The notes beneath the pieces were generated by a model that ran no database searches, was not told the DNA's origin, and saw only the letters and a program-made list of their open reading frames with translations. A stretch of DNA of 64,000 nt from Thermofilum uzonense (GTDB lineage Archaea; Thermoproteota; Thermoprotei; Thermofilales; Thermofilaceae), in assembly GCF_000993805.1 (NCBI RefSeq), contig NZ_CP009961.1:1512453-1576452 (forward strand). Direction: 5' to 3'. The position numbers were made by a program, and so were the translations under genes. Numbering within the stretch: the stretch's first letter is position 1; every line of letters begins with the position of its first letter. Positions 26,684-34,158 of this stretch are shown here, piece after piece.

Positions 26684-27375
26684 CGTATCCTGTACCCTAC
26701 TCCGAGGAGCTTTTTAGGAGGGTTACAGAGTTCAGAATGCTAGGCATCAAGCGGTTTATCGAAGAAGGTGGAGTCGAGGTTCTAGGAAAGAGAGTTCTAG
26801 GAAAGGGAACCGTAGGTATAGTTGTCAGGGCTGAATTCATTGGAGGAACGAGTGTTGCCGTGAAAATACGAAGACTAGATGCATCACGCCCCACTCTTCT
26901 ACGCGAAGCAAGAATACTTCATAAGATCAATGCTTTAAATGTAGGTCCCAGGCTCATAGCAGCTTCCAGAAACTTCCTGGTTTGGAAATTTGTTGAGGGC
27001 GTCCCCCTAGATGAATGGATACTGAAAAGCAGTGCGACAGAAATACGCCTCACTTTTAGCCTTATCCTCAGCCAACTCTGGACTCTTGACAGGATAGGTG
27101 TAGCACATAATGAGCTTTCGAGGTTTAAAGATCACATACTCGTCCAGAGAGACGGTACGCCTGTGATTATCGATTTCGAGTCATCCTCGGAAAACAAGTT
27201 TGCATCCAATATTCCTCAATTCCTTGGCTTTCTGCTTAATGAGAACTCACGGCTTGCGAGAATACTCTACGAGAAACTAGGGGTAAAAAAGTCTCGCGAA
27301 GAAATAGTGCAAACATTAAGAAATTACAAGAAGGGAAGGGCCTCTCTCTATGATATTTATGCTCTTCTAGAGTGA
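26638..27375 (+). CDS. Atypical serine/threonine protein kinase (COG2112-like)
   Basis: The protein has 245 residues, starting with TTG inside cca. Kinase elements are a Gly loop VLGKGTVGIVVRAE (about 53-66), the ATP-anchoring Lys in VAVKIRR, and a helix-C Glu in LLREARIL. The catalytic loop HNELSRFKDHILV lacks the usual HRD-K-N order, and IIDFES stands in place of DFG. This pattern is seen in the archaeal predicted kinase family COG2112. The coupling to cca suggests a role near tRNA metabolism; this is an inference, and the target is unknown. Confidence 0.8.
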   Translation: MDLLLEEIREWAQIITYPVPYSEELFRRVTEFRMLGIKRFIEEGGVEVLGKRVLGKGTVGIVVRAEFIGGTSVAVKIRRLDASRPTLLREARILHKINALNVGPRLIAASRNFLVWKFVEGVPLDEWILKSSATEIRLTFSLILSQLWTLDRIGVAHNELSRFKDHILVQRDGTPVIIDFESSSENKFASNIPQFLGFLLNENSRLARILYEKLGVKKSREEIVQTLRNYKKGRASLYDIYALLE

Positions 27376-27382
27376 GAAATTC

Positions 27383-27847
27383 TCATTTTAAGGTCTCGAT
27401 CACGATATATGTTTTTGTCTCGCGTACCCCTTCAAGTGTATTTATCTTGTTCAAGACCTGGTCAAGAAGGCTTTGTGAAACTTGTATCACAACATCATAT
27501 TCTCCGGTCACTCTGTACACTTTTTCAAGCGGCATTTCTCTAAGTATAGAATATATGTGAAGTCGTTTTTGAGGCTCAAGTTTTAGCATGATCAAAGCTG
27601 TACCGCTTTGCCCTGAGATCATTTGGACTGCTTTCTCAGTTAGATCAATAAAACCTCTTCCCGTGCGTATAAGACCATGCTCGCGTAGCTTCTTGAGATG
27701 CATGTTTAGTGCCTGTCTAGTAATGCCCAAGTTTTTAGCTATAGAGCTTTGGGTTTCAGTGACTGTATAGACACGGATTGGTTGACTTTTTTTGAAGAAA
27801 TAATTTAGTAGTTCAAATTGTTTTTCAGTAAGGGTTCCTGAATCCAT
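27383..27847 (-). CDS. Lrp/AsnC-like transcriptional regulator
   Basis: The protein has 154 residues. A winged helix-turn-helix (about 8-70: ETQSSIAKNLGITRQALNMH, then LKKLREHGLIRTGRGFIDLT) is joined to a C-terminal ligand-sensing domain of RAM type (about 80-154: VYRVTGEYDVVIQVSQSLL, then LEGVRETKTYIVIETLK). RAM domains bind amino acids or other small ligands and drive oligomerisation. A box A-like element (27866-27884) lies just upstream on this strand, next to the methyltransferase promoter, so the regulator could affect both genes. Confidence 0.85.
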   Translation of the reverse strand: MDSGTLTEKQFELLNYFFKKSQPIRVYTVTETQSSIAKNLGITRQALNMHLKKLREHGLIRTGRGFIDLTEKAVQMISGQSGTALIMLKLEPQKRLHIYSILREMPLEKVYRVTGEYDVVIQVSQSLLDQVLNKINTLEGVRETKTYIVIETLK

Positions 27848-27865
27848 AAGTCTATTAATACAAAT

Positions 27866-27948
27866 GTAAAAATAAATTTTTCTTATTTACCCAGGTGATT
27901 CAGCAACTCGTTTCACGAAGCATACCCCTCATAAACTTTTAATCATGG
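27866..27948. promoter_or_regulatory. Divergent promoter region
   Basis: On the minus strand, an AT-rich box A-like run (27866-27884) faces the Lrp-like gene. On the plus strand, ATAAACTTTTAATCATGG (27931-27948) precedes the methyltransferase ATG at 27967. TTAATC occurs twice, four bases apart, at 27939-27944 and 27949-27954, which could be a regulator half-site pair. Identified by composition and spacing only. Confidence 0.45.
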
Positions 27949-27966
27949 TTAATCAAAGAGGGAGTT

Positions 27967-28449
27967 ATGAGTATAAGTGTTCCATATGTGCCTAGCCCGC
28001 CCGAAGTCATCAAAAAGGCGTTCCAAATAGCTGACTTGAAGCCGGGCGAGCTCGTTCTTGACCCAGGGTGCGGTGATGGCAGGTCTCTCGTAATAGCATC
28101 CAAGTACTTCGGGGCTAGAGGTGTGGGTATTGAGATTAGGAAGGATTTACTCGAGACCGCTATGAGAAGGATAGTGGACGAGGGGGTATCGGATAAGGTT
28201 TTACTGATACACGGAAGCTTCTACGATATAAAGTTTCCTCCAGCCGATGTTGTTTTCCTCTATTTGTTAACTTCAGTAAATGAACGTCTCAGACCGAAAC
28301 TAGAAAGAGAGCTTAAGCCGGACACGAGGATAGTCTCACACGACTTTGAAATAACGGGCTGGAAGCCTGTGGAGGTAGTGACTGTTGAAGAGGGCGGCAG
28401 GACTCACAAAATCTATTTTTATATAGTCGGCGAGAGTAGGAGGACATGA
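27967..28449 (+). CDS. Class I SAM-dependent methyltransferase
   Basis: The protein has 160 residues. Motif I is VLDPGCGDGRSLVIASKYF near 30, followed by an acidic strand end GVGIEIRKDLLE and HGSFYDIKFPPADVVFLYLL as motifs II-III. The N-terminus YVPSPPEVIKKAF resembles a group of small archaeal and eukaryotic protein-lysine methyltransferases (FAM173/ATPSC-KMT-like), but the target cannot be read directly. GGAG lies six bases from the ATG. Rpo11 starts one base after the stop, so the two are in one operon. Confidence 0.82.
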   Translation: MSISVPYVPSPPEVIKKAFQIADLKPGELVLDPGCGDGRSLVIASKYFGARGVGIEIRKDLLETAMRRIVDEGVSDKVLLIHGSFYDIKFPPADVVFLYLLTSVNERLRPKLERELKPDTRIVSHDFEITGWKPVEVVTVEEGGRTHKIYFYIVGESRRT

Positions 28450-28450
28450 T

Positions 28451-28741
28451 ATGTCTTCTGAAGAGGTTATTGTGGAAGTTGAAAATATCTCGAAAAACTC
28501 CATGGAAGTCAAAATCAGGGGCGAGGGGCATACAATACTAAACATGCTCGTAGATGAACTAAACAAGAATCCCCATGTTACAGCATCGTATAAGATTGAT
28601 CACCCTCTTTTACCCTTTGCCCATCTACTGATCCAAACAGATGGAACACTATCCCCTATAGAGGCTCTGCGTGAAGCAACATCCTCACTTAAAAACAAGT
28701 TGGAAGCATTGCGGGAGTCCTTACGGAAAGGGACGACTTAA
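28451..28741 (+). CDS. rpo11: DNA-directed RNA polymerase subunit Rpo11 (RpoL)
   Basis: The protein has 96 residues. The signature GEGHTILNMLVDELNKNPHV followed by ASYKIDHPLLPFAHLLIQTD and a C-terminal helix is diagnostic of Rpb11/AC19/Rpo11. It dimerises with Rpo3 to start polymerase assembly. GGAGGACATGAT places a Shine-Dalgarno site before its ATG. Its TAA stop shares one base with an ATT that is the likely start of the next gene. Confidence 0.95.
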   Translation: MSSEEVIVEVENISKNSMEVKIRGEGHTILNMLVDELNKNPHVTASYKIDHPLLPFAHLLIQTDGTLSPIEALREATSSLKNKLEALRESLRKGTT

Positions 28742-29085
28742 TTTCTATACTTTCAAATAAGGATCTGGCCAGGCTAGGAGATGCTTTGGTAAACTTTGTA
28801 GTTTCAGCTGCACTCACGCTGGCCACGGGGAAAATAAAAGGGGTTAAAGTACCCGGCAAGCTTTTAAACAAGGTTTATCATCTATCAGGCTTGTCTTCTA
28901 TGCGCCTACCTTACCATGTTGAGCCCGGAGAGAGCGTAGAATCGCTTCTTGGCTTCGCTTGGCTGAAAAACTGTATAAGTTGTGAGGTGGCCGCGGAAAT
29001 TGTCTACTCAGCTGTTAAAAATGGCAAAAGTATTGAGGAGGCTCTGTCAATCCTGGTAAACGAGATCTTAAGACGATGTGCTTGA
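28741..29085 (+). CDS. Archaeal RNase III-like protein, probable non-standard start
   Basis: The recognisable sequence [20 protein letters not shown] then [18 protein letters not shown] resembles the small archaeal RNase III-like family (LGDxLVNFxYSLAxSxAxG). The first ATG, GTG or TTG is the TTG at 28786, which lies inside this conserved block (after LGDA). The frame is open back to 28693 and contains no ordinary start codon. The ATT at 28741 overlaps the Rpo11 stop as TAATT, mirroring the common TAATG coupling, and would give a 114-residue protein. Catalysis is unproven, since no full RNase III signature is visible. Confidence 0.7.
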   Translation: MSILSNKDLARLGDALVNFVVSAALTLATGKIKGVKVPGKLLNKVYHLSGLSSMRLPYHVEPGESVESLLGFAWLKNCISCEVAAEIVYSAVKNGKSIEEALSILVNEILRRCA

Positions 29086-29393
29086 CTGTGCGGCGAGTAT
29101 CCTTCGCTTAAAGTTTCGAAGGTTCCTCCTTCGCGGGATGAGGTTTTTTCTGGGCTTTGGAGGTATTTTGGGAGTAGCATTTCTTACTTTTCCTGCTTTC
29201 GTTAAACTACCGTGTGAAGGCATAAATTATTCCCGGATTCCCTCTTTTATTCAATAATATAAGCTTTTCTCTAATGTTGATCTGCGGAAACAGTTTCTTT
29301 TCGATTATATTTTCTCTTGATTCAGGCTTTGGCAGAATGGAAGTAAACTGTGTTAAACTTAAAAATTCACATAGACTTTGGAAAACGTTAACT
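29086..29393. other. Intergenic region upstream of gatD
   Basis: This stretch of about 310 bases has no convincing gene. It contains short T-rich runs and a small inverted pair around CGAAGGTTCCTCCTTCG (29118-29134). An AT-rich promoter-like element (CTTAAAAATTCACATAG, near 29359) lies about 30 bases before the chosen gatD start. Open frames extending from gatD into it are unconserved in character. Confidence 0.4.
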
Positions 29394-30740
29394 ATGGAGG
29401 ACTCTGGATACAGTCCGCGTGTAAGGGAGTTGTTAGAGAGTAATAGTGTTAAAGTCTTTGACCTCGTCTCGGTGCAATTAAAAGATGGGATCAACCTAAG
29501 AGGTATTATTTTACCCAGGCCTTCGACCGGGGAACGAGACGCACTTGTTCTTAAGCTTGAGAACGGTTACAACGTAGGTATTCTTGTGGATAGGATCAAG
29601 GAAATCAGGCTCGAAGAAGAGGCTCATGTCAAGCAGGAGCAGATCTTGGAATCTACGAGAAAAACTCTCGCGAAGGCAAAAGTTCACTTTATAGGTACGG
29701 GCGGGACGATAGCTTCAAGGGTAGATTACGCGACGGGCGCGGTTTATCCGTATTTCACAGCTGAAGAGCTGTACTCGATGATACCTGAACTTGAGGAGAT
29801 TGCACTAATTGAGAGCGAGACAATTTTCAACATCTTCAGTGAGGATATGACACCATCACAATGGAGCCAGATAGCCAGAAAGATAAAACAGGTGTTCGAG
29901 CAAAATGCTCCTGCAGGAGTAGTGGTAGCCCACGGCACCGATACTATGCACTACTCGGCCTCCGCGATTGCGTTCGCTGTTCAGAAGGCACCGGGTCCCA
30001 TTGTCTTCACAGGAGCCCAGAGATCATCCGACAGGCCTTCCAGCGACGCATCGCTAAACGTAATCGGAGCCACAATCACTGCTGTCGATGCCCCATTTGC
30101 CGAATCGGTTATAGTAATGCATGGGAGTGTTAACGATGACAAGCTTCTCGTTCACAGGGGTGTGCGTGCTAGGAAGATGCATACGAGCAGGAGAGACGCA
30201 TTCATAAGCATTAATGAGTTGCCACTTGCATCTGTAGATCCATATTCTAAGAAACTCAGCCTGTTAACAAAAGAGTACAAACAGAAGAGCAATGATCTAG
30301 AAGTATACCCTGAATTTAGCGAGAAAGTGGCTTTAGTAAAGTTCTACCCTGGAATGGATCCATCGATCTTTGAATTCTACCGAGATAAGGGGTATCATGG
30401 TCTAGTAATAGAAGGCACGGGATTGGGGCATGTTAACAGTAAGTTGATTAGCGTTTTGGGAGGGCTCGTTAAAGATGGGATGGTTGTTGTAATGGCTTCG
30501 CAATGCCTTTGGGGGTCTATCAACATGAACGTTTATCGTACAGGAGTAGAGCTACTTAGAGCTGGAGTTTTACCAGCTGGAAACATGCTTCCTGAGACAT
30601 CATACGTTAAGCTAAGCTGGGTTTTCGGCCAAACTACCGAGGTCGAAGAGGCCGTCAAGTTATTCAAAAAGAACATAGCCTTCGAAACCTCTGAGAGGAA
30701 CGAGTACAAGTTTTACCCTGGAGCCTGGTGGTGGCAATGA
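29394..30740 (+). CDS. gatD: Glutamyl-tRNA(Gln) amidotransferase subunit D
   Basis: The protein has about 448 residues from the ATG at 29394 (the frame is open further upstream). The N-terminal beta-barrel domain (about 15-95) precedes an asparaginase-like amidase with FIGTGGTIASRVDYATGAVY, AHGTDTMHYSASAIAF, and the catalytic region GAQRSSDRPSSDASLN. With GatE it converts Glu-tRNA(Gln) to Gln-tRNA(Gln) in archaea. The ending ATGA overlaps the start of gatE, so the two are translated in step. Confidence 0.95.
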   Translation: MEDSGYSPRVRELLESNSVKVFDLVSVQLKDGINLRGIILPRPSTGERDALVLKLENGYNVGILVDRIKEIRLEEEAHVKQEQILESTRKTLAKAKVHFIGTGGTIASRVDYATGAVYPYFTAEELYSMIPELEEIALIESETIFNIFSEDMTPSQWSQIARKIKQVFEQNAPAGVVVAHGTDTMHYSASAIAFAVQKAPGPIVFTGAQRSSDRPSSDASLNVIGATITAVDAPFAESVIVMHGSVNDDKLLVHRGVRARKMHTSRRDAFISINELPLASVDPYSKKLSLLTKEYKQKSNDLEVYPEFSEKVALVKFYPGMDPSIFEFYRDKGYHGLVIEGTGLGHVNSKLISVLGGLVKDGMVVVMASQCLWGSINMNVYRTGVELLRAGVLPAGNMLPETSYVKLSWVFGQTTEVEEAVKLFKKNIAFETSERNEYKFYPGAWWWQ

Positions 30741-32641
30741 CGACACTGTCAAGGAAGATAAAGTGCGGCATAGAGATACACCAGATGCTAGACACCCAGT
30801 CAAAACTGTTCTGTTCCTGTCCCACGAAAATCAGAAAGGATCCCCCAGACTTCACTTTCCTGCGGAGGTTGAGGCTGGCGCGAAGCGAGATCGGCGAGAT
30901 AGACCCTGCTGCCTTGTTTGAATTCGAGAAAGGGCTCCAATTCCTCTATGAGGGCTACAATGACAGCGTTTGTTTAGTGGAAATGGACGAGGAGCCGCCC
31001 CACCCTACAAACATGGAAGCATTGACTATTGCGCTTAAGTTCGCTCTACTAGTCAACGCGAGAATTATTGATGAAATCCACGTGATGAGGAAAATAGTGA
31101 TAGACGGGTCTAACACCACGGGGTTTCAGCGAACAATGCTTGTGGCTGTTGGCGGCTCGATAAACGTGAAGGGCAAAGAGATACCAATTGAAACAATATG
31201 CTTAGAGGAGGATGCGGCTAGGAAGATCGATGAAAGAAAAGACCAGCAGACAGTAATTTACCGGCTTGACAGGCTAGGAATACCCCTAATTGAGGTGGCA
31301 ACCGGTCCGGTAATCGAGTCCCCTGAGGAGGCTCGTGAAGTGGCCCACTATATCGGGCTTCTCTTAAGATCTCTGGGGAAAGTAAAGAGGGGGCTAGGGA
31401 CTATAAGGCAGGATCTTAACATATCTGTTGAGGGGGGTGCAAGGGTTGAGGTTAAGGGAGTACAGTACCTAGATTTAATCCCGCTTGTTGTTGAAAACGA
31501 GGTTAAAAGACAGGTAAAACTCCTCGAAATAAGAGACGAGCTTGTCGCCCGTGGGCTCTCTGTAACGGACATCCTTTTCGAGCCCGTCGACGTCTCCAAG
31601 TACTTTGAAAAAACAAAGTCTAAGGTGGCGAGAAGTGCCCTGGAAAAGGGCGGTGTTGCCCTGGCCTTGAAGCTCAAGGGGTTCAAGGGCATCCTTGGAA
31701 AGGAGATACAGCCGGGTAGAAGGTTTGGTACGGAGTTGGCTGACAGGGCTCGCTACTGGGCGAGGGTTGGAGGGATATTTCACAGCGACGAGCTTCCGGG
31801 TTATGGCATCTCGGAGGAGGAAGTTAAAATCCTCTCGGAGGTTCTCAGTCTAGGAGAAAACGATGCCTTCGTGCTGGTATTTGACGAGAGAGAAAAAGCC
31901 TTGAAAGCACTTGAAGCTGTTTACAAGAGAGTATTGGAAGCTTTCTCCGGAGTACCAGAGGAGACGAGGGCGGCAAACACTGACGGAACCACACGGTTTA
32001 TGCGGCCTAGGCCTGGTAAAGCAAGGATGTACCCGGAAACAGATATTAGACCTATCGTAATATCGTCACAGTTGATAGAAAAACTTAAAGGAGAGCTTCC
32101 GGAGCCACCTGAGGAAACCTTAAAGAGATTAAAGAAACACTATGGTCTCTCAGACGTGTTGGCCCAGCAGCTTTTCAGCTCAGAGTACCTTTTCTTCTTT
32201 GAAGAGCTAGTACAGGAGACGGGCGTACAGCCAGTTATAGCTGCTACCCTGCTCACGAATACTTTGAAAAGCCTGAGACGAGAGGGAGTTAACGTCGAAG
32301 TGTTAGAAGAGGAGCACATAAAGAAGGTTTTAAAGGCGGTTGCCGAGAACAAGCTAGCGAAGGAGGCAATACCGGAAGTCTTAAGAGCACTAGCCGAGAA
32401 CCCTGAGTCTAGTGTGGAGGACGTGATTGAGAAGCTGTCTCTACGAGGTCTAACATTGCAGGAGCTTGAGCGTTTGGTGGATGAGATTATATCTGAGAGG
32501 AAGCAGTTGATAATGGAGAAAAAGGAAAAGGCTTTTAGCCCAATCATGGGAATAGTCATGGAGAAGGTTAGGGGTAAAATCGACGGAAAAATAGTCGCAG
32601 AGGTTGTGCGTAAAAAGATAACTGAGGCTATTTCTTCTTAG
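30737..32641 (+). CDS. gatE: Glutamyl-tRNA(Gln) amidotransferase subunit E
   Basis: The protein has about 634 residues. The N-terminal GatB-like kinase domain starts KCGIEIHQMLDTQSKLFCSC and includes GSNTTGFQRTMLVA, LGTIRQDLNISVEGGARVEV, and PRPGKARMYPETDIRPI. The middle carries the GatE-specific AspRS-like insertion (about 300-410), and the C-terminal tail (about 500-634) is the tRNA-binding YqeY-like domain. ATGA overlap with gatD supports the start at 30737; a GTG nine bases earlier is possible. It activates Glu-tRNA(Gln) by phosphorylation. Confidence 0.95.
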   Translation: MTTLSRKIKCGIEIHQMLDTQSKLFCSCPTKIRKDPPDFTFLRRLRLARSEIGEIDPAALFEFEKGLQFLYEGYNDSVCLVEMDEEPPHPTNMEALTIALKFALLVNARIIDEIHVMRKIVIDGSNTTGFQRTMLVAVGGSINVKGKEIPIETICLEEDAARKIDERKDQQTVIYRLDRLGIPLIEVATGPVIESPEEAREVAHYIGLLLRSLGKVKRGLGTIRQDLNISVEGGARVEVKGVQYLDLIPLVVENEVKRQVKLLEIRDELVARGLSVTDILFEPVDVSKYFEKTKSKVARSALEKGGVALALKLKGFKGILGKEIQPGRRFGTELADRARYWARVGGIFHSDELPGYGISEEEVKILSEVLSLGENDAFVLVFDEREKALKALEAVYKRVLEAFSGVPEETRAANTDGTTRFMRPRPGKARMYPETDIRPIVISSQLIEKLKGELPEPPEETLKRLKKHYGLSDVLAQQLFSSEYLFFFEELVQETGVQPVIAATLLTNTLKSLRREGVNVEVLEEEHIKKVLKAVAENKLAKEAIPEVLRALAENPESSVEDVIEKLSLRGLTLQELERLVDEIISERKQLIMEKKEKAFSPIMGIVMEKVRGKIDGKIVAEVVRKKITEAISS

Positions 32642-32930
32642 GCTCCCTCCTTAGCTTAACCAACTCGACAGCTATCTTTTTTAAAACAACACTTTTCCGG
32701 TCTGCCGTCCTCACGATAATTCTTCCCTCGCTCTCATACCAGAAAGCCGGGAATTTTTTATCGCTCTCTATTAAGACGTCAGTATAGCCGGCGTTTTTAG
32801 CTGCTAACACCAGTTCATCTACGCGAGGCTTTTCGACAGATAAAACTTTAGGGACGCGGCGCCCCTTATCCCGGGGTTTTAGAGAATCAAAGTATACGGT
32901 CCAGATTATCTTGCCTTCTCTTTTCTTCAT
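32628..32930 (-). CDS. srp19: Signal recognition particle 19 kDa protein
   Basis: The protein has 100 residues. The pattern IIWTVYFDSLKPRDKGRRVP, then VEKPRVDELVLAAKNAG, WYESEGRIIVRT and a basic C-terminus (KLRREPKKK) fits SRP19. It binds SRP RNA and prepares the SRP54 site for targeting membrane and secreted proteins. It overlaps the S8e stop by 4 bases (ATGA) and converges with gatE, overlapping its end by 14 bases. SRP RNA itself was not recognised in the window. Confidence 0.92.
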   Translation of the reverse strand: MKKREGKIIWTVYFDSLKPRDKGRRVPKVLSVEKPRVDELVLAAKNAGYTDVLIESDKKFPAFWYESEGRIIVRTADRKSVVLKKIAVELVKLRREPKKK

Positions 32931-33319
32931 GAAGACTCCACAAGAACAGCATTCACAACGCCATCCTGTCCTGGACGCGAGGTCACAACGGCTTTACCGG
33001 CTTCCGTTTGAATAACTGCTCCCCGAGTTATAACTCCCCTCCTAGCAAGGTTCCTGTTGGAGGGATTGTCCAGAACCTTCAAAATTTTTACGCGAATAGT
33101 CTTCTTTTGGCTTGGAATATATACGTTAGCCTCTGCTGCAACTTTCACTCTAACCTTATAGTTTCCTCCGCGAGCACGGATTACTTTAACTTCAGTCCTA
33201 TTGCCGACCGTAGGGTTAAGTGGGTATCGACCGGTAAGGTATTTTCTCTTAACCTTTACATGCCTACTTTTAAGCCCTCCGCTTATCTTTCTCAAGTCGT
33301 TACCGTGGTATATTCCCAT
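32927..33319 (-). CDS. rps8e: 30S ribosomal protein S8e
   Basis: The protein has 130 residues. The conserved opening GIYHGNDLRKISGGLKSRHV followed by KRKYLTGRYPLNPTVG, and the ending NRNLARRGVITRGAVIQTEA then GKAVVTSRPGQDGVVNAVLV, is full-length S8e. The 4-base overlap with srp19 is a common archaeal arrangement. It is divergent from the PAC2-family gene, with about 100 bases between the starts. Confidence 0.96.
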   Translation of the reverse strand: MGIYHGNDLRKISGGLKSRHVKVKRKYLTGRYPLNPTVGNRTEVKVIRARGGNYKVRVKVAAEANVYIPSQKKTIRVKILKVLDNPSNRNLARRGVITRGAVIQTEAGKAVVTSRPGQDGVVNAVLVESS

Positions 33320-33420
33320 GACCTATACCCTATCTCCCTACTCTACGAGCCTTTTTAGTTTTTCGCTACCGTTTGAACACAAGTTTATTTACTCGTAATG
33401 CCTAATGTTATGGGTCTATT

Positions 33421-34158
33421 ATGAGGGTCGTTGAAAAGGGAAGGATTAAAATACTCTTAAACAGGGATGTTCAACCTCACTATCTCGTAGCTGGGTTTCA
33501 CGGAATAGGCCACGTTGGATGGATATCAGTGAGGCACCTAGTCGAAAAAACCAATGCGGAGAGAGTAGGATACGTTTTTTCACCCTACATGCAGCCATTT
33601 GTATCGATAAAGAAGGGGGTCAAGACTCCCTATGAGTTCTACCTTACCGGTGACACCCTGTATTTCTTGCCGAACGTCCCGCTAAGTCAAAAGGATGCCT
33701 CCATAGTCACTTTGAGCCTAGCAGAGTTCGCACTCGAGGTTGGAGTGCGAGAGGCTATACTATTTGGAGGACTCGACCATCGTTTTAAGGAGGATGACAA
33801 GATTCGCTTAGCACCGACCACGGCGTTCTATAACGAGCGGAGGGAATTATTCGAAACCGGTAAGCTTAAACTCATCGAGGAGGGCTTAGGGGTGGTTGGC
33901 CCCCTAGCAATTCTTCTTTCAGTGTTTGAAGCTGAGGGTGTACCGGCAGTAGCGATACTGCCATACGCAGCCCCGGACAGACCTGATCCCAAGGCAGCCG
34001 CCGAGGCTCTACGGATGTTCAACGAGATTTATGGCTATAGCGTAACGGTTGATGAGTTGATCGAGGAGGGCACAATGCTTGAGAGAGAGTTAGAGGAAGT
34101 TGAGAGGAAAATGAGAGAGATGGTTAAGGAGAGAGAGCCTCCTGTCTATCACGTGTAA
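33421..34158 (+). CDS. PAC2-family (proteasome assembly chaperone 2-like) protein
   Basis: The protein has 245 residues. The pattern LVAGFHGIGHVGWISVRHLV, PYMQPFVSIKKG, REAILFGGLDHRF, GPLAILLSVFEAEGVPAVAI and a C-terminal helical tail (LERELEEVERKMREMVKERE) matches the archaeal PAC2 family (COG1938/COG2047). Some members assist proteasome assembly; others are of unknown role. A box A-like element (CAAGTTTATTTACTCG, near 33380-33395) lies about 30 bases from the ATG. The 3' end overlaps the convergent tgtA by 35 bases. Confidence 0.87.
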   Translation: MRVVEKGRIKILLNRDVQPHYLVAGFHGIGHVGWISVRHLVEKTNAERVGYVFSPYMQPFVSIKKGVKTPYEFYLTGDTLYFLPNVPLSQKDASIVTLSLAEFALEVGVREAILFGGLDHRFKEDDKIRLAPTTAFYNERRELFETGKLKLIEEGLGVVGPLAILLSVFEAEGVPAVAILPYAAPDRPDPKAAAEALRMFNEIYGYSVTVDELIEEGTMLERELEEVERKMREMVKEREPPVYHV

